From NCBI GenBank assembly GCA_034509735.1, contig JACGWO010000003.1, positions 37,160,466-37,224,465 on the forward strand: a DNA stretch of 64,000 bases, read 5' to 3'. The translations under genes and the position numbers were made by a program. Shown piece by piece: positions 50,587 through 62,245 of the stretch. Under the pieces are notes generated by a model. The model was given only the letters and a program-made list of their open reading frames with translations. It was not told the DNA's origin and made no database searches. Origin of the DNA: Sesamum alatum. Taxonomy: Eukaryota > Streptophyta > Magnoliopsida > Lamiales > Pedaliaceae. The first letter of the stretch is position 1. Every line of letters starts with the position of its first letter.

Positions 50587-51499
50587 TAACCTTTCTCTCT
50601 ATATATTTTCAAAATTAATTAATTCCATACTTCAAACAACATTAATAATGTTTGTTTGAAGTAATTTTTTACATGGATGTAAGAGATCACTGCGGTTGAA
50701 ATAATAATAGAAAGAAATGTTCTTTTGCTTTATGATATATGTAAGTCAACAATTTATAATTTTATGCAAAAGAAATGCATTAAGGAAATGCTAAAGAGAG
50801 AAAAGAAATAGAAATAACTATAATCCAATTCTCCTAGCCGACTTGATGCATCCCAAAATTTCTCGCCGTGCTCCTTAACTCTTCGAATCCCGATTGAAGC
50901 TGGTATACAACAATAAATATGGTGTTCTTCTCCCCTTAGTTTTTGTCCACGATTGCTCCTTTTATAGCTGGGGTGAAGAAAGGAAAGATATGGCAACAGA
51001 TTCTGTTTACTCTTCAGTAACACGCCCGTCTGCCGACAACACGCCCATGCCGTGTTGTTCTGTCTGTCTCTGGAAACACACCTGATTTTCGACACGGGTG
51101 TGTTAAAGAACACTCCTAGACCGTGTAACACACGGGATTTTGCCTGCGGGGAAACACGGGAGTGTTAGTCAACACAGTCTGGCTATGTACTTCTCGGGTG
51201 GAAAGCTAAAATCCGCTTTAGAGAACACGATTATGAGGTTTGAACACGGCTAGACCATGTCATGTGTGTCTTGGCGGATTTATACATTTTTATGATTTTT
51301 GATCCTTTTTGTCTCTATCAAGCCCGCAAGAAAGAAAAATACCCAAAAATAGTTTTCAACAAAACAAATAAACCTAGAAAGCAGTAAATCCTAAATAATT
51401 ATACTCAAAATGACGAAGAAATGCTTATATTTTCTTATTGTAAACATGTAAAATCTAAGCTTATCAACTTACCATATATGGAAAAAAAATTTCTATTCA
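50587..51499. other. Gene A 3' flank and CACACGG-rich DNA
   Basis: The 3'UTR of gene A extends to ~50750 and is conserved in copy B. 50990-51270 is less AT-rich, with repeated ACACGG/CCGTGT motifs and small inverted repeats (such as ACACGGGTGTGTT), probably retrotransposon-derived non-coding DNA. No ORF supported. Confidence 0.45.
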
Positions 51500-52720
51500 A
51501 GTAGGAGTAGGAGATATCACAGGTGACCATTATATAACACATAAGTGCTACCTCGAATCAGTCAAGGGAGGAAGCATGAGGAACATGGAAATAGATTTAC
51601 CTTAATCCAACAAGGATAAGGTCAAAAGACCAATACAATACGACAAGCAAGGAAATGAAGTCCTTGCTCAAGTACAACCAACTGAGGAGGTATTGAGTAT
51701 TGGGGAGCCGGAGAAGACCAGTAAATCAACTCCCAATTGGGCCTTCAGAGCAATTAACAACCTTTATGCGTAACAACATAGATGTATTTGCATGGTTAAC
51801 CCACAACTTAGTAGGGACTGACCCCAGTGTTGTTGTGCACAACTTGAATTTAGATCTCTCTTTCCCTCTTGTTAAACAAAATAAAAGTCACTTCGGTCAT
51901 GAGAATGACAGATGACTAGAAGGATGTAAGTAAATTAATTACTACATGACATATAAGGGAGACCTAATTCCATGAGTAGCTATCCAATTTCGTGCTTGTT
52001 CCTAAGTCCAAGTAACAAATGACACACATATGTGTGGACTTTAGGAATGTTAATAAAGTTTGTCCTAAATATTTTTATCCTCGTCGTTGTATAATCAGTT
52101 GGTGGATTCTTAACTCTGGTCACGAACTACTAAGCTTAATAGATGCTTTGCAGGTTTTCCATCAGATTATGCTTAATCAAGACGATCAAAAGCATAAAAT
52201 AATTCCATGCAATCAAAAGCGAGTAAGTTTCATAACATCAGGAGGAACCTACTATTATGTTGTGATGGAATTCGGGCTAAAAAATGCAGGTGCCATTAAT
52301 TAGTGGATGGTAGACCGAATGTTTAAGAACAACTAGGATGTAACATGGAAGTTTACGTCAACGACATGCTTGTGAAAAGCCAACATGCTAGCACCACATT
52401 GCTGACCTTGCTGAGACTTTTGGAATATTGAGGAAGTATCACATGAAACTCAATCCCTCAAAATGCACTTTTGAAGTCAGGAGCGGACGCTTCCTAAGCT
52501 ATTTGGTGACTGAGAAAGACATTGAGATAAATTCCGACAAAATACGAGCCATTTAAGAGATTCAAACTCCCACCAACCTGAACGAAGTACAAAGACTAGC
52601 TAGTTGCATTGCTACACTCAACAAGTTTATATCCTATTCTGCTGAGAGGAGTTTACCCTTATTCAAAGTGCTATGCAAAGCTAAGGATTTCACCTCGGAT
52701 AGCAGTTGTCAGTAATGAGA
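51500..52720 (+). pseudogene. Degenerate Ty3/gypsy pol fragment (reverse transcriptase)
   Basis: Several frames give Ty3/gypsy pol blocks in the right order. ARECY-like ECYLESVKGG comes first, then FMRNNIDVFAWLTHNLVGTD (N-terminal RT region), ICVDFRNVNKVCPK, LLSLIDALQVFHQIMLN, VVMEFGLKNAG, KLNPSKCTFEV, and finally LPLFKVLCKAKDF (start of the RNase H junction). The catalytic YxDD region falls in a broken stretch. Many stops and shifts; no LTRs adjoin. Dead remnant. Confidence 0.85.
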
Positions 52721-52844
52721 GATTGACAACTGTTTTATATTAAAAAGTAATATAAATTTGATTATAATTTAAAAGTAGGGCCTCATATAGTACATACATA
52801 ACATCAAAGTGCAACATGATTGTGTGATATAAATTCATCTGAGT

Positions 52845-52980
52845 AGTTGCCCTAACCTTCGTATTATTAAGTTATAATAGCAACTGAAATCAGTTATAAC
52901 ATTAATTTAATCTCAACCAAATCTTGTAAACATGATTCAAAATGATAATAATAGCAAAAATATTGATTTAATTTTTTTGT
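52845..52980 (+). repeat. Orphan third copy of the defensin-like promoter region
   Basis: GTTGCCCTAACCTTCGTATT through AAAATATTGATTTAAT matches the sequence at ~49537-49670 (gene A) and ~56610-56735 (gene B) base for base apart from a few changes. The match stops at TGATTTAAT, where a T-run and LINE sequence begin; no coding exon follows. Confidence 0.85.
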
Positions 52981-54768
52981 GAAAGGAAATAAAAAAGAGT
53001 TAGTAACTGATAAGGGCATCAACCCTTATAGTCTCGGACATACAGGATGGAGGATTAAGACCCTCCGTATAGCAAACGACAAACTTCACAAAAAGGTGAG
53101 TTGTCTGACTAGTTGTTCTATATGCAAAGTAAAAAGACGTGGGAAAAGAGCTTGCTAGAAGGTGACTGATAACAATCATAATTGGACCAACAAAAGAACT
53201 GTTATCTCTTGCATGTTGGAGTTGTTGAACAACCTGCGGTAATCCCCCTTAGATAATGCATTATTCCTAGCCCCCATGGCATCGTAGTCTGACTACAAGT
53301 TGAGCTGCAAGAGCTTCTCCATGTTCCCCTTCACGGACGTTTGGATAGTGATTTGTCCCGACAAGCAATACAACAACCCATCTAATCTCTTGCAATATCC
53401 CCCATGGCCCAACCTTCCCCATTGTTGGACACTGTTGCACCAAAGTTAATCTTAATCACTTCCATTGTTCTTCAACAGACTGGCCCGAAGGTTTACTCGG
53501 CACAACATTCTAGTAGTTGTGCAAAAACGAGTTTGCAAAGAGGACGTACACCGTGGGACTGCATTCATTCTCCATGACCAACTTGTTTCTCCTTCCCCAT
53601 AACCTCTAGAAAAGTGTAGCAAAAAAGATTGATCTGGTCATGCTCAAGTGATCTCCTAGCATTCCCAACCCATTCCTCATCTCCTTGATTCCATGTTCTG
53701 ATAGCATGCCAAGAGAGGTCAAAAAGAGCCTATAGTTGACTAGTGATAGGGCATTCAAGAAAACGTGTTTTGTGTCTTGTTGAAGCTCCCCACATGTCAA
53801 GCATGGCAACTTGACAAAGTAGCTCATACTGGCAAGATTAACAGTCGGGGCAGGAGCACCTTTGCATAGGCACCAAAGGAGCACTTTGATTTTATTCGGG
53901 ATCCTGATGCTCCAGATAAAGCTCCAATTTCATGCAGAAGAACTACTTTGGCATACTCCATGGAAGTTTTTCTCCGTATAAATATTAAAGGCAAGGTGGT
54001 AAGCAGATTTTTTTATGGAAAACTTGCCGTGCTTATTGAAGTCCCAAACTAGAGCATCAACAGTGTGAAACTCACCCACTGGATGGACTTAACAACATTA
54101 GCATCCTCTAGCCAAAAATGGTAATCAATAATTTCAGTTCCAATTCCAGTCACTGATCGGCGGATGAAACAAGTTGGCAACACGAAGATCCCGAATAAAA
54201 AGGTTTCTTGGAGTAATTGGAAGGAACAAGGAGGATCTAGGAACCCAAGCACCGATCCAAACACGAACTGGAGACCTATCTCTGATACGCCATCTCACTC
54301 CCGATGTAGCAATTGACCGAGCCTCTAGAAGGCTATGCCACGTGAAGGACATATTGCAGCCTCTCTCGGCTTGGATGAAGTTATCTCTTAGGAAGTACGG
54401 CACTTTCAAAGATATGCCAAGTAACAAGTTTGGTTTGGTCAAGATACGCCACCCTTTCTTGGTGAGCATGACAAGATTGAAAGCCTATAACTTATGAAAT
54501 GCGATACCACCCTGTTTCTTGCTACGACACATTTTGTCCCACGCTACTCAATGAATATTTTTATGCTCCGAATCATTCCAAAAAGAAATCTGCTGCCATA
54601 TTTTCGATCTCCTTAAGGAGCATTTTCGAAAGTTTAAAACAACTCATGCAATAGGACAAAATTGGTAGAACGATAGATTTGATCAATATCTCCTTACCAG
54701 CTTGTGAGAGAAGTTACTCCTTCCACCTATTGATCCGCGGCAAATTCTTTTCCTAACATAGCTAAAGA
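52981..54768 (-). pseudogene. LINE fragment B (RNase H, zinc-binding and RT regions), first part
   Basis: Minus-strand LINE. From high to low coordinate: RT tail (IVLPILSYCMSCFKLSKMLL, KKGWRILTKPNLLL, SFTWHSLLEARSIATSGVRW), a zf-RVT segment near 53884-53606 (YFVKLPCLTCGELQQDTKHV, CxxC and His), and a degenerate RNase H region (VVQQLQHARDNSSF) ending by a T-run at ~52977-52983, the plus-strand image of a poly(A) tail. Frames are broken. The element continues beyond the hAT insertion at 55962-56110. Confidence 0.85.
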
Positions 54769-55961
54769 TAGGTCTGTCAAAGGGTAGAGCCTTGTCCTAC
54801 TAGGCCCATACCCTAAAAATACCCAATGCACTAATTAACATAGGCCCAGACCCAATGGGTCCAAGACCCAGTTGGTCTAGGACCGGAATTCATCCTACCA
54901 GACCCGGATCTTTGGGCCGGGTCTAGACCCGACCCGACCTTCTTTTTCTTTTTTTCCTTTTTTTTCTCCATCACATGACACATTCTTAAACATCCGCTAT
55001 ATCTCAAACTTCAGCATTAACCTATAATCCACAATATTTGTTTAAAGTTATATAAAACTCAAGCATAAATGAAATGTCTGAAAACTTGAAGAAGAAAGTG
55101 TCACCATCTCATAAAATTTGATAATATTACCATTAATTGGTAATATAAACATAAAAGCACTGTTTAAGTTCCAACGAGTTTCAAAGTCAAATGACAAAAA
55201 GCAGAGGAAAGTGAAAATAGAAGGTTGGCGACACGAAACTCTGGAGATTTGATAGAGAGAATAGAGTTCTTAATGCTGGCGAAAAAATGTAAATGGGGGA
55301 TTGAAAAGACCACTACGGAACTCTGTAAAATTGACGGTGATTCATAGCAAGTGAGTGGGAAGTGGGGATTGAAAAAGCCAAATAGGATTCTTTTAATTGA
55401 CAAAAGAGTAGGCAAATTATGTTGGATCTGATCCAAATCCCACTTGATCTGAACTTGGCATGAACTGTCATCCAATCCATTTCCTTCCTTTTGCTAATTG
55501 AAGAAATCGATTCGCCTTTATCTGTTTCCATTCCATTCCATTCCCTTGAGGCTAGCGAAATCAATACCCAGATTGAGATCAATATTTGACGGATGAGGCT
55601 GAGCTAGTAGGGGTGATGACAGCGAGGGGGACGACGGAGGCAGTGGAGGTGATGGGGTGACGAAGACGGCGGTGGCGACGGAGGTGACGGAGACATCGGT
55701 TGGGGGCGAAGGCTACGGAGTGACTGATAAAGAGGTGGGACTTGAGAGAAAGGAGTGGTAAGACTGGTAACTGGTAGGTCAGTCTGTTCTTTTGTGAAGA
55801 TGTGGGTATGGGTAACAATAGGTAATAACGGGTCTTTTACTCGACCCAGACGCAACTATTTTAATTTAAAAAGTCTGGATCTAGGCCTGATTAAAAAATA
55901 TAGATCTGGACCTGAGTTTGAACCCATTATAATAGGTCTGGGTGGCCCATTGACAGGCCTA
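54769..55961. mobile_element. Non-autonomous hAT element, 8-bp TSD, inside LINE B
   Basis: Ends are inverted repeats: TAGGTCTGTCAAAGGG on the left and, reverse-complemented, TAGGCCTGTCAATGGG on the right, the hAT pattern. Perfect 8-bp duplications GCTAAAGA lie at 54761-54768 and 55962-55969, and LINE sequence resumes directly. Subterminal regions are rich in GGGTCTAGACCC-like motifs. The 1193-bp interior has no transposase ORF; the short ORFs in it look like chance, including one that is Pro/Ser-rich because of a simple CTC/CAC-rich tract near 55620-55700. Confidence 0.93.
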
Positions 55962-56110
55962 GCTAAAGAGATCGCGTTCCTTACAACCCACAAAGTATGG
56001 AAGACCCAAATATTTTGCTGGTCTAGAGTTAATTCCAATGCCAAGAATGTTGACTATCTCTGCACGATCCCCTATTAGTGTATTGCGACTAAAGAAATTC
56101 AGGATATTTG
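55962..56110 (-). pseudogene. LINE fragment B, second part
   Basis: Continues the LINE after the hAT element; matches LINE A around 48603-48735, including ACCCACAAAGTATGGAAGAC and GTATTGCGACTAAAGAAATT. Confidence 0.8.
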
Positions 56111-56139
56111 TTGATATCAATAAATTTTTTTATTAAAAA

Positions 56140-56520
56140 TTATTATTTACCCCAATTGACTTACAAATTTATTGTGGGTCAAATAAAGATTTTCTGACCA
56201 AACCATCCTTATACATCTTCACATGCTGATGCATGTGGGGAGGTACATCTTTACCCTTATAAGGTAGTTTAGTCAGAAAAGATTTATTTTTGACCTGCAA
56301 CAAGTGTGTATTAAGTCAATCGAGGGTATTTATGGATTTTCATTCATTTTTCCTTTTTTGATTGATATGAGCAAATTCCATGAAGTTTGAGTAACAGGTG
56401 GATTTTTTTTGGTGGATGGAAACAAACGTCAAAGGTACTAAATGTAATTTTCTAAACCACATGAGGTCTATGTATAATTACTCCAAATATTAAGGGAGCC
56501 AATGCAATTATTCCTAATAT
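56140..56520. repeat. Dispersed foldback repeat R, copy upstream of gene B
   Basis: Left arm TCTGACCAAACCATCCTTAT, right arm CCCTTATAAGGTAGTTTAGT, then the shared tail with GGAAACAAACGTCAAAGGTA. Followed by a (TA)n run at ~56526-56550. Confidence 0.75.
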
Positions 56521-57023
56521 AAGTTATATATATATATATACATATATATATTAATTGAAATATAAGATGCAGTAAAATCTAAAATAAAAGATCCAATCTA
56601 TCAATATATAGTTGCCTTAACCTTCTTATTATTAAGTCATAATAACAACATTACGTTAATATTAATCTCAACGAAATCTTGTAAACACGATTCAAAATGA
56701 TAATTACACCAAAAAATATTGATTCAATCACAACCAGCATTTACAAAAAGAATTCAGCAATCGAATTCAAATGCTCAACTCAATTCAGCCCACTCACCTA
56801 AACAAACTTTCCAAAAAATCACTCAAAAATAAAAAAAACTCATCCTTACATTCTTTTACTATGGCAGCCACCTTAAAATCCTCATTCTACACAAAAAATC
56901 GAACATCTCAGTGTCCAAAATATAGAATCACATTATTAATCTCAATTTCCAGAATAAGAAAAACAGAATCAACATACCAATTAATTAATACAGCAACATT
57001 AAACCTCGTCACGCTCTCTAGTC

Positions 57024-57031
57024 TATAAATA
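57024..57031 (+). promoter_or_regulatory. TATA box of defensin-like gene B
   Basis: TATAAATA ~79 bases before the ATG, in a block nearly identical to that of gene A. Confidence 0.65.
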
Positions 57032-57109
57032 AGCAACACCACTACTGACTTTCAACACAAAAAAATTTCACAGGCGTGGTTAATTAGTACTGCAACATAT
57101 ATGTAAGAC

Positions 57110-57746
57110 ATGGCCATCATCAAGACTCTCCCCATTCTTCTAATTATCATCGTCACCGCCCTTTTCTTAGGTTAGCTCTCGCTTCATACATTATTGATGT
57201 GGGCATGCATCTCATATCGGTTGTAGACGGAATGTTTGACCTACTTAATTATAAGTTTCAAGGTCCCATCTCCCTAACGATGCACATTTTCAGGATAAAA
57301 ATCATGAGTGTCGTACGAAATCAGAACGCACCCCCCATCAATTGTATAATTTGTTTAGTCGCATAAAAATACCTTACTAGATTGAAAAAATTCTTTATTC
57401 AACTATCCAAGGAAATATTAATTATTTTGTAATAACGAAACTGATCATAATTAAAAAAAAAAAAACCCTAATGTATATGTAAGTGATTATTTTGGTTTAT
57501 TTCATCAAATAAAAACTATTTTTGGTTACATGTTTAAATATTAATAATTTAATTTCAGGTGGGAAGAGTGTAGCTGGGGAAGGGAGATGCTGCAGAGAAT
57601 GGCCAAGTCTTGGAGATTGCAGGGCAGGAGTTGATGATAATCCTGAAACAGATGGGAAATGCTGGGTTTACTGTGTCAATGATTGCACCAGGGGAGGTGT
57701 TTGCAAATTTCGAGGTGGTCGCAATGTTTGCCATTGCTACTGCTAA
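57110..57746 (+). CDS. Secreted ten-cysteine defensin-like peptide, copy B
   Basis: Two exons, 57110-57170 and 57559-57746, with the same intron position as copy A; the intron is 388 bases against 286 in copy A, mostly from extra AT-rich sequence. The precursor is 82 residues with signal peptide MAIIKTLPILLIIIVTALFL. The mature part keeps all ten cysteines and is identical to copy A except Ser and Glu replacing Asn and Gln near its N-terminus (GGKSVAGEGRCC). Both frames are intact and both TATA boxes are kept, so both genes could be expressed. Family and role are as for copy A. Confidence 0.93.
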
Positions 57747-58045
57747 TAACCTTCTCTCTATATATTTTCAGAGTTAACTAGTTCCATACTTTAAACAACA
57801 TTAATAATTAATGTCTGTTTGAAGTAATTTTTTTTACATGGATGTAAGAGATCACTGCGGTTGAAGCAATAATAAACAGAAATGTTCTTTTGCTTTATGA
57901 TATATCAACAGCTTATAATTTTATGTCGTGATCGTAATGAAAAAGTACTGGATTATTCCCTATATTATAAGTTACGACAATTTGATAATCATGACCAATC
58001 AATATTATATACCTGCCCCACTTGAATAAAATCGATGTAAAAACT
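57747..58045. other. Gene B 3' flank
   Basis: The 3'UTR (to ~57910) matches that of gene A closely; similarity to copy A ends near 57930. Confidence 0.6.
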
Positions 58046-58232
58046 TAAATTTTTTACCATGGTTAACGTTATTCGTCATGGTTTTACCATAGTCTGTAGT
58101 TGAGTTAAAATTTTGACTCGCTTGCAGAAACAACGACTAATAACTGGACATTGCGCATCAATGATTAATTAGTATTCGACAATGATCAAATCATAATAAT
58201 TAACCATAACAAAAAGTCATATTTCTGTCGAG
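58046..58232. repeat. Inverted, diverged relative of the CACTA-like block at 49178
   Basis: Reverse-complemented, it reads GACAGAAATATGACTTTTTG then TATGGTTAATTATTATGATT, close to the start of the 49178 block (AAAATATGACATTTAACCAT, GGTTAATTATCATGGTT). The outermost CACTACA is not preserved. It could be a separate damaged element or the opposite end of a larger one. Confidence 0.5.
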
Positions 58233-59135
58233 GGATATAGATTCATTATATGGTAACTGAGGAGAAAAAATAAATTATTGAAGGACGTAATAGAAACTTT
58301 GTTGTAAATAAAAATTAAAAAATCAATCTCTACAGTCAAAATAAAGAACCATAGACATATCACCAATCTGAAAGAAGAAAAGAAGAATTTCCGAAGTCTA
58401 AAAAAATTACAACATATCATCATGATCAAGATTTCAGTCATAAAACTCAAGACAATTTTGATTTATATTAACAAAAAAAGTATTATGGTATATAGAATTA
58501 CCCTAGTATACCTCTTAATATGTTCATGGAATCTAATAGTGTCCATGGGTTCCATTTTGAACAGAAAACAGATGATACTAAGATAAGCATTAATTGAGCA
58601 AGATAAGAATTGTTACAACATTCATTCACACAAAGCAGCATATAGTAAGATAAGTCTCTTTCCCAATTAGATTGTGCTTAAAGATAATATTCATGTTGCT
58701 CTAAGAAAAAGTATCATCGGTATACACTTTTCGGCTAATTATATCTGTAAAATTAGGGCAATAAATATCATGCACAACAAGATGAAGGAAACAAGCAATT
58801 GAAGAAAGAAAAACAGAAAGCAAAAAAAACCCTGGACTACACAAGATGAAGGAAACAAGAAATTGAAGAAAGAAAAACAGAAAGCAAAAAAAAAAAAAAA
58901 AAAAACCCTGGACTAAAAGAGAAGAGTGAAAGGGAAAAGGGGTTAAATTAGAAAAATGTATGGCAAGTGGTCACCACGCGCACTCAAACCCACGCACAAT
59001 TGATCCGAATATATCCCCCTTCACCAGTATGGCAACAATCTTATTCATCTGTTGTACAATGGTAATATTATCTAGCTGTAACGACACCACCGACTATATT
59101 TTTTAGTCTAACGGCTATTTTCTTATTTAGGTTAA
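58233..59135. other. Gene-free DNA with a two-copy ~68-bp tandem repeat
   Basis: No gene. At ~58785-58918 the block AAGATGAAGGAAACAAG...AGAAAGC(A)nCCCTGGACTA occurs twice in tandem, differing mainly in the length of the A-run. Confidence 0.55.
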
Positions 59136-59540
59136 TGGTTATATTTGTTTTTTTTTTCAAATTTTATTATATTCTCTATTCTATTTATATGTATGTTGTG
59201 TGTGGTATCTTAGTTATGAATAGTTAAATAGGTAAGATAATTCAAGATATATACTTTTATATTAGTCAATGGATTAAACAAATAATATATAACTCAAAAA
59301 ATAATTATAGTTGCGGCACTTGGGAAGGTATTCGTAAAATTTAAAGTAACAAATTACCTTCGTAAAATTCATCTATCTATTAATTGATTGGAGCTTAGTA
59401 CAAGTTGTAGTAAAATATGCCTTTCGCCAAGTATGAGTAAGGAAAAATCTATCAAAATCTAAAATTGAGTACCAAAAGCAATGATTGTTTTATTGTAACA
59501 GTTGTAGTATTTGTTTATTTTATCCATATAATCATGTAAT
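59136..59540. repeat. Dispersed direct repeat, copy 1
   Basis: Begins near CAAATTTTATTATATTCTCT and includes AGTTAAATAGGTAAGATAAT and TTTTATATTAGTCAATGG. The same order of blocks occurs at 60408-60980, ~1.27 kb away, with indels. Non-coding. Confidence 0.75.
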
Positions 59541-60407
59541 CATAAATTCCATAAAAAATGATATAAAAAAAATCTTTATCTATATCAAATTTGATTATTA
59601 TTACTTTAATTATATTGCAAAGATCATTGTACATGTTTAATAATAACCTAAAAAAGTATTTACACTGTGTAATTTCATTTTTATTTTGGTTTGTAAGTTG
59701 TATATTTTTTGCAAAATTTTGGGTTGTACTATTAAGTTAGGATTTTATTTGTGGCTCACCACTCATGGATTTTCACCTTAGAAATAATTTAATGATAATT
59801 CACTATATAATTTAATCATAAATTTCAAATTGTGATGGTGTTGGTGATTAGACTCAAATCCTAAATCATGTTGCACAAATATTTGCCTACTAAAATTATT
59901 AATTTTAGTTTTTTAAAGTGTTCGTTTGCTACACTGCGATTGAGCAGACTTATGTTTCGAGTTTTGATAAAATGATAATTTTTAATCCCATCTTAAGTAT
60001 TTTTTTTAATATATCTAATTATCTATTGTTTCTATTAATTTTTTTTAGTTTCTTCAATTAACCTTAAAATGAAGTTAGTGTCGATCTTATATACACACTT
60101 TGAATGATAAAAGCATTTTACAAATCACGTAAATTTTTATGTCTTCTGTATAATTTATTTTAATTTCAGTAGACATTTTATAGCTTGTCAATCAAGTACA
60201 AGAGATATTGTCATTGATTTATTATTACAAGACAAAAAAAAAAAAAAAAAAAAGGAAAGGGAAGGGAAGAAATGCAAAAGCAAAAGGCAGATGTCAAAAC
60301 AATATCAGTAAACTTACCAAATTTCCAACCTATAATTATTTTAGTAATAATGATTTAAAAACTTGAACCCTCCAGGTTAGCAATCTAACTATTAAACTGG
60401 ATTCTTT
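59541..60407. other. Gene-free AT-rich DNA
   Basis: No gene seen. Poly(A) tract at ~60236-60253; a SINE-like tRNA-derived fragment on the minus strand at ~60358-60405. Confidence 0.4.
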
Positions 60408-60980
60408 TGTTTTTTTTCAAATTTTATTATATTCTCTATTCTATTTATATATATATATGTTGTGTGTAGTATCTTATCAATGAAGAGTTAAATAGGTAAG
60501 ATAATTCAACATATATACTTTTATATTAGTAAATGGGATTAAAACAAATATTACATAAGTCAAAAATCAATTATCAGTTGCATTCTGCGCTAGTGAGACG
60601 CTTATGAAGGTAAATTGTTTCTTCGTAAATTTTAAGGTGACAAATTGTTTTTTTTTTTTTTTTTTTGAAGGAGTTTTTTTACCTAGACAGGCGTGTTTAG
60701 TCATATATATACTATGTATACAAAAATATATTGTTTACCTTATTTTAAAATATATATATATAACACAAAATATGTATAAATATAACAAAATTTGGGATAA
60801 AAAAATCATCTATCTATTAATTAATTGGAGTTTAGTAAAAGTCGTAGTGCGTAGAATATGCATTGGCCATGTCTGAGTAGAGACAAAACCAATCAAAAGC
60901 TAAAATTCAATACTGGAGACAATAATTATTTTCTTGCGGTATTTGTTTATTTTATCCATAATTTATTATATTGGATTTTG
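60408..60980. repeat. Dispersed direct repeat, copy 2
   Basis: Diverged copy of 59136-59540 with a longer (TA)n run and an inserted poly(T) tract at ~60648-60666. Confidence 0.75.
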
Positions 60981-61059
60981 GTAATATAGAGTGGTCAGTT
61001 AATCAATACTCAATTGACAAAGATTGTCCTCTAGGAGACAACTCAGCGATGCCGACATT

Positions 61060-61300
61060 AAATTTTGAAAAATTTATATTTTTGGTTCCACACGATAAAG
61101 GGGTGTCGTACTTTTGGTCCCAAAATTTATTTGTTTAGCACATTTGGTCCCATAAGATAAAAAATTATAGCTTTTTGGGTCCCATAAGATAAAGTTGTAG
61201 CACGTATGGTCCCATAGGATAAAAAAATTGTAGGAATTTTTTTTTTTTTTAATCCTAAATGCAATAATTTTTTAGGCTATGGGACCAAATGTGTTAAGCC
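61060..61300. mobile_element. Foldback-type repeat with GGTCCCATA blocks
   Basis: Repeated TTTGGTCCCATAAGATAAA blocks, then a mirrored end (GGGACCAAATGTG against CACATTTGGTCCC). Similar in kind to 43647-44048 but not obviously the same family. Confidence 0.5.
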
Positions 61301-62245
61301 CATAATGGCAAAGAATATGCTCAGATAAATTCTGTGCAGTAAGTTGTCAAACAAAGCAGAGAGTGACTATATACACACTTGCCACATTTCAACAGACATG
61401 TTTTAGATTTGAAGTTGGACAATGAAGAATCCATCAAATGCTAACCACCAATACACTAGTAGTTTTTCACGCATACAAACAGGTCATTATCAATCAAGCC
61501 AACATAAAACGCTCGGTTATAATTTCTCATAAGTTACAACAACGTAACCTCTGAATCAAGACATATAAGCATATATAGAAGGAGCAATTTAGCACAACGA
61601 GAAGAGTAAAATATCACAAAACATTAAAACCAAAAAAATAGAAAACAAAAATTAATCTCAATCCATGAACTTGGATAAACTCTTGTCTCTACTTTCCCCA
61701 TTAATCCATTCCTAATCCTACTGACAACCTAGTAAAAACCATTTTTAGAATTGTATGTTTTTACAAAAATCTACTGCATAATCCATTTTGTCATAATAAA
61801 AAATCATCATAGCATTGAACTGGAAATGTAAGTAATTGTCAGAAACAAAAATAAATAAATGAATCAGAGAGAAACATAAACCGCATTTCGATTTGTCTTG
61901 AACAGTTTTCCCTCAGTGCATCAACCTGAACAAAATAAGGAGGAAAAGAAAACTATGAGGAATCATCCATTACACAGTCAATCTAACAGTTGTGCTCGAA
62001 CATGCATTTGCCCAAATAAAATTCAAAACGAAGTGCGAGGATCGAGTGAATAGTGTGAGTGGCTTTCTAACTTGTCCTGATAGCAATTTTCTCAAGAATG
62101 CATAGTGCATTTCTTTCTAACCAATTACACCATGGCAGAAAATCTAGCAAAGTGGCCAAAAGAGAAGGAAATTTTGAACTATTTGGAGTATATAAAGCAG
62201 TATAAGTGAACTTAGATTGCTGATTTCTATTGAAGCATAGAATAC
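61301..62245. other. Gene-free DNA before the Ty3/gypsy element
   Basis: No supported gene. The LTR start at 62246 is preceded by AATAC (62241-62245), the likely left target duplication; its partner would be outside the window. Confidence 0.4.

Noticed and set aside
55604..55855. Pro/Ser-rich minus-strand ORFs
   Set aside because: Encoded by simple CTC/CAC-rich sequence inside the non-autonomous hAT element; composition, not conservation, explains them.
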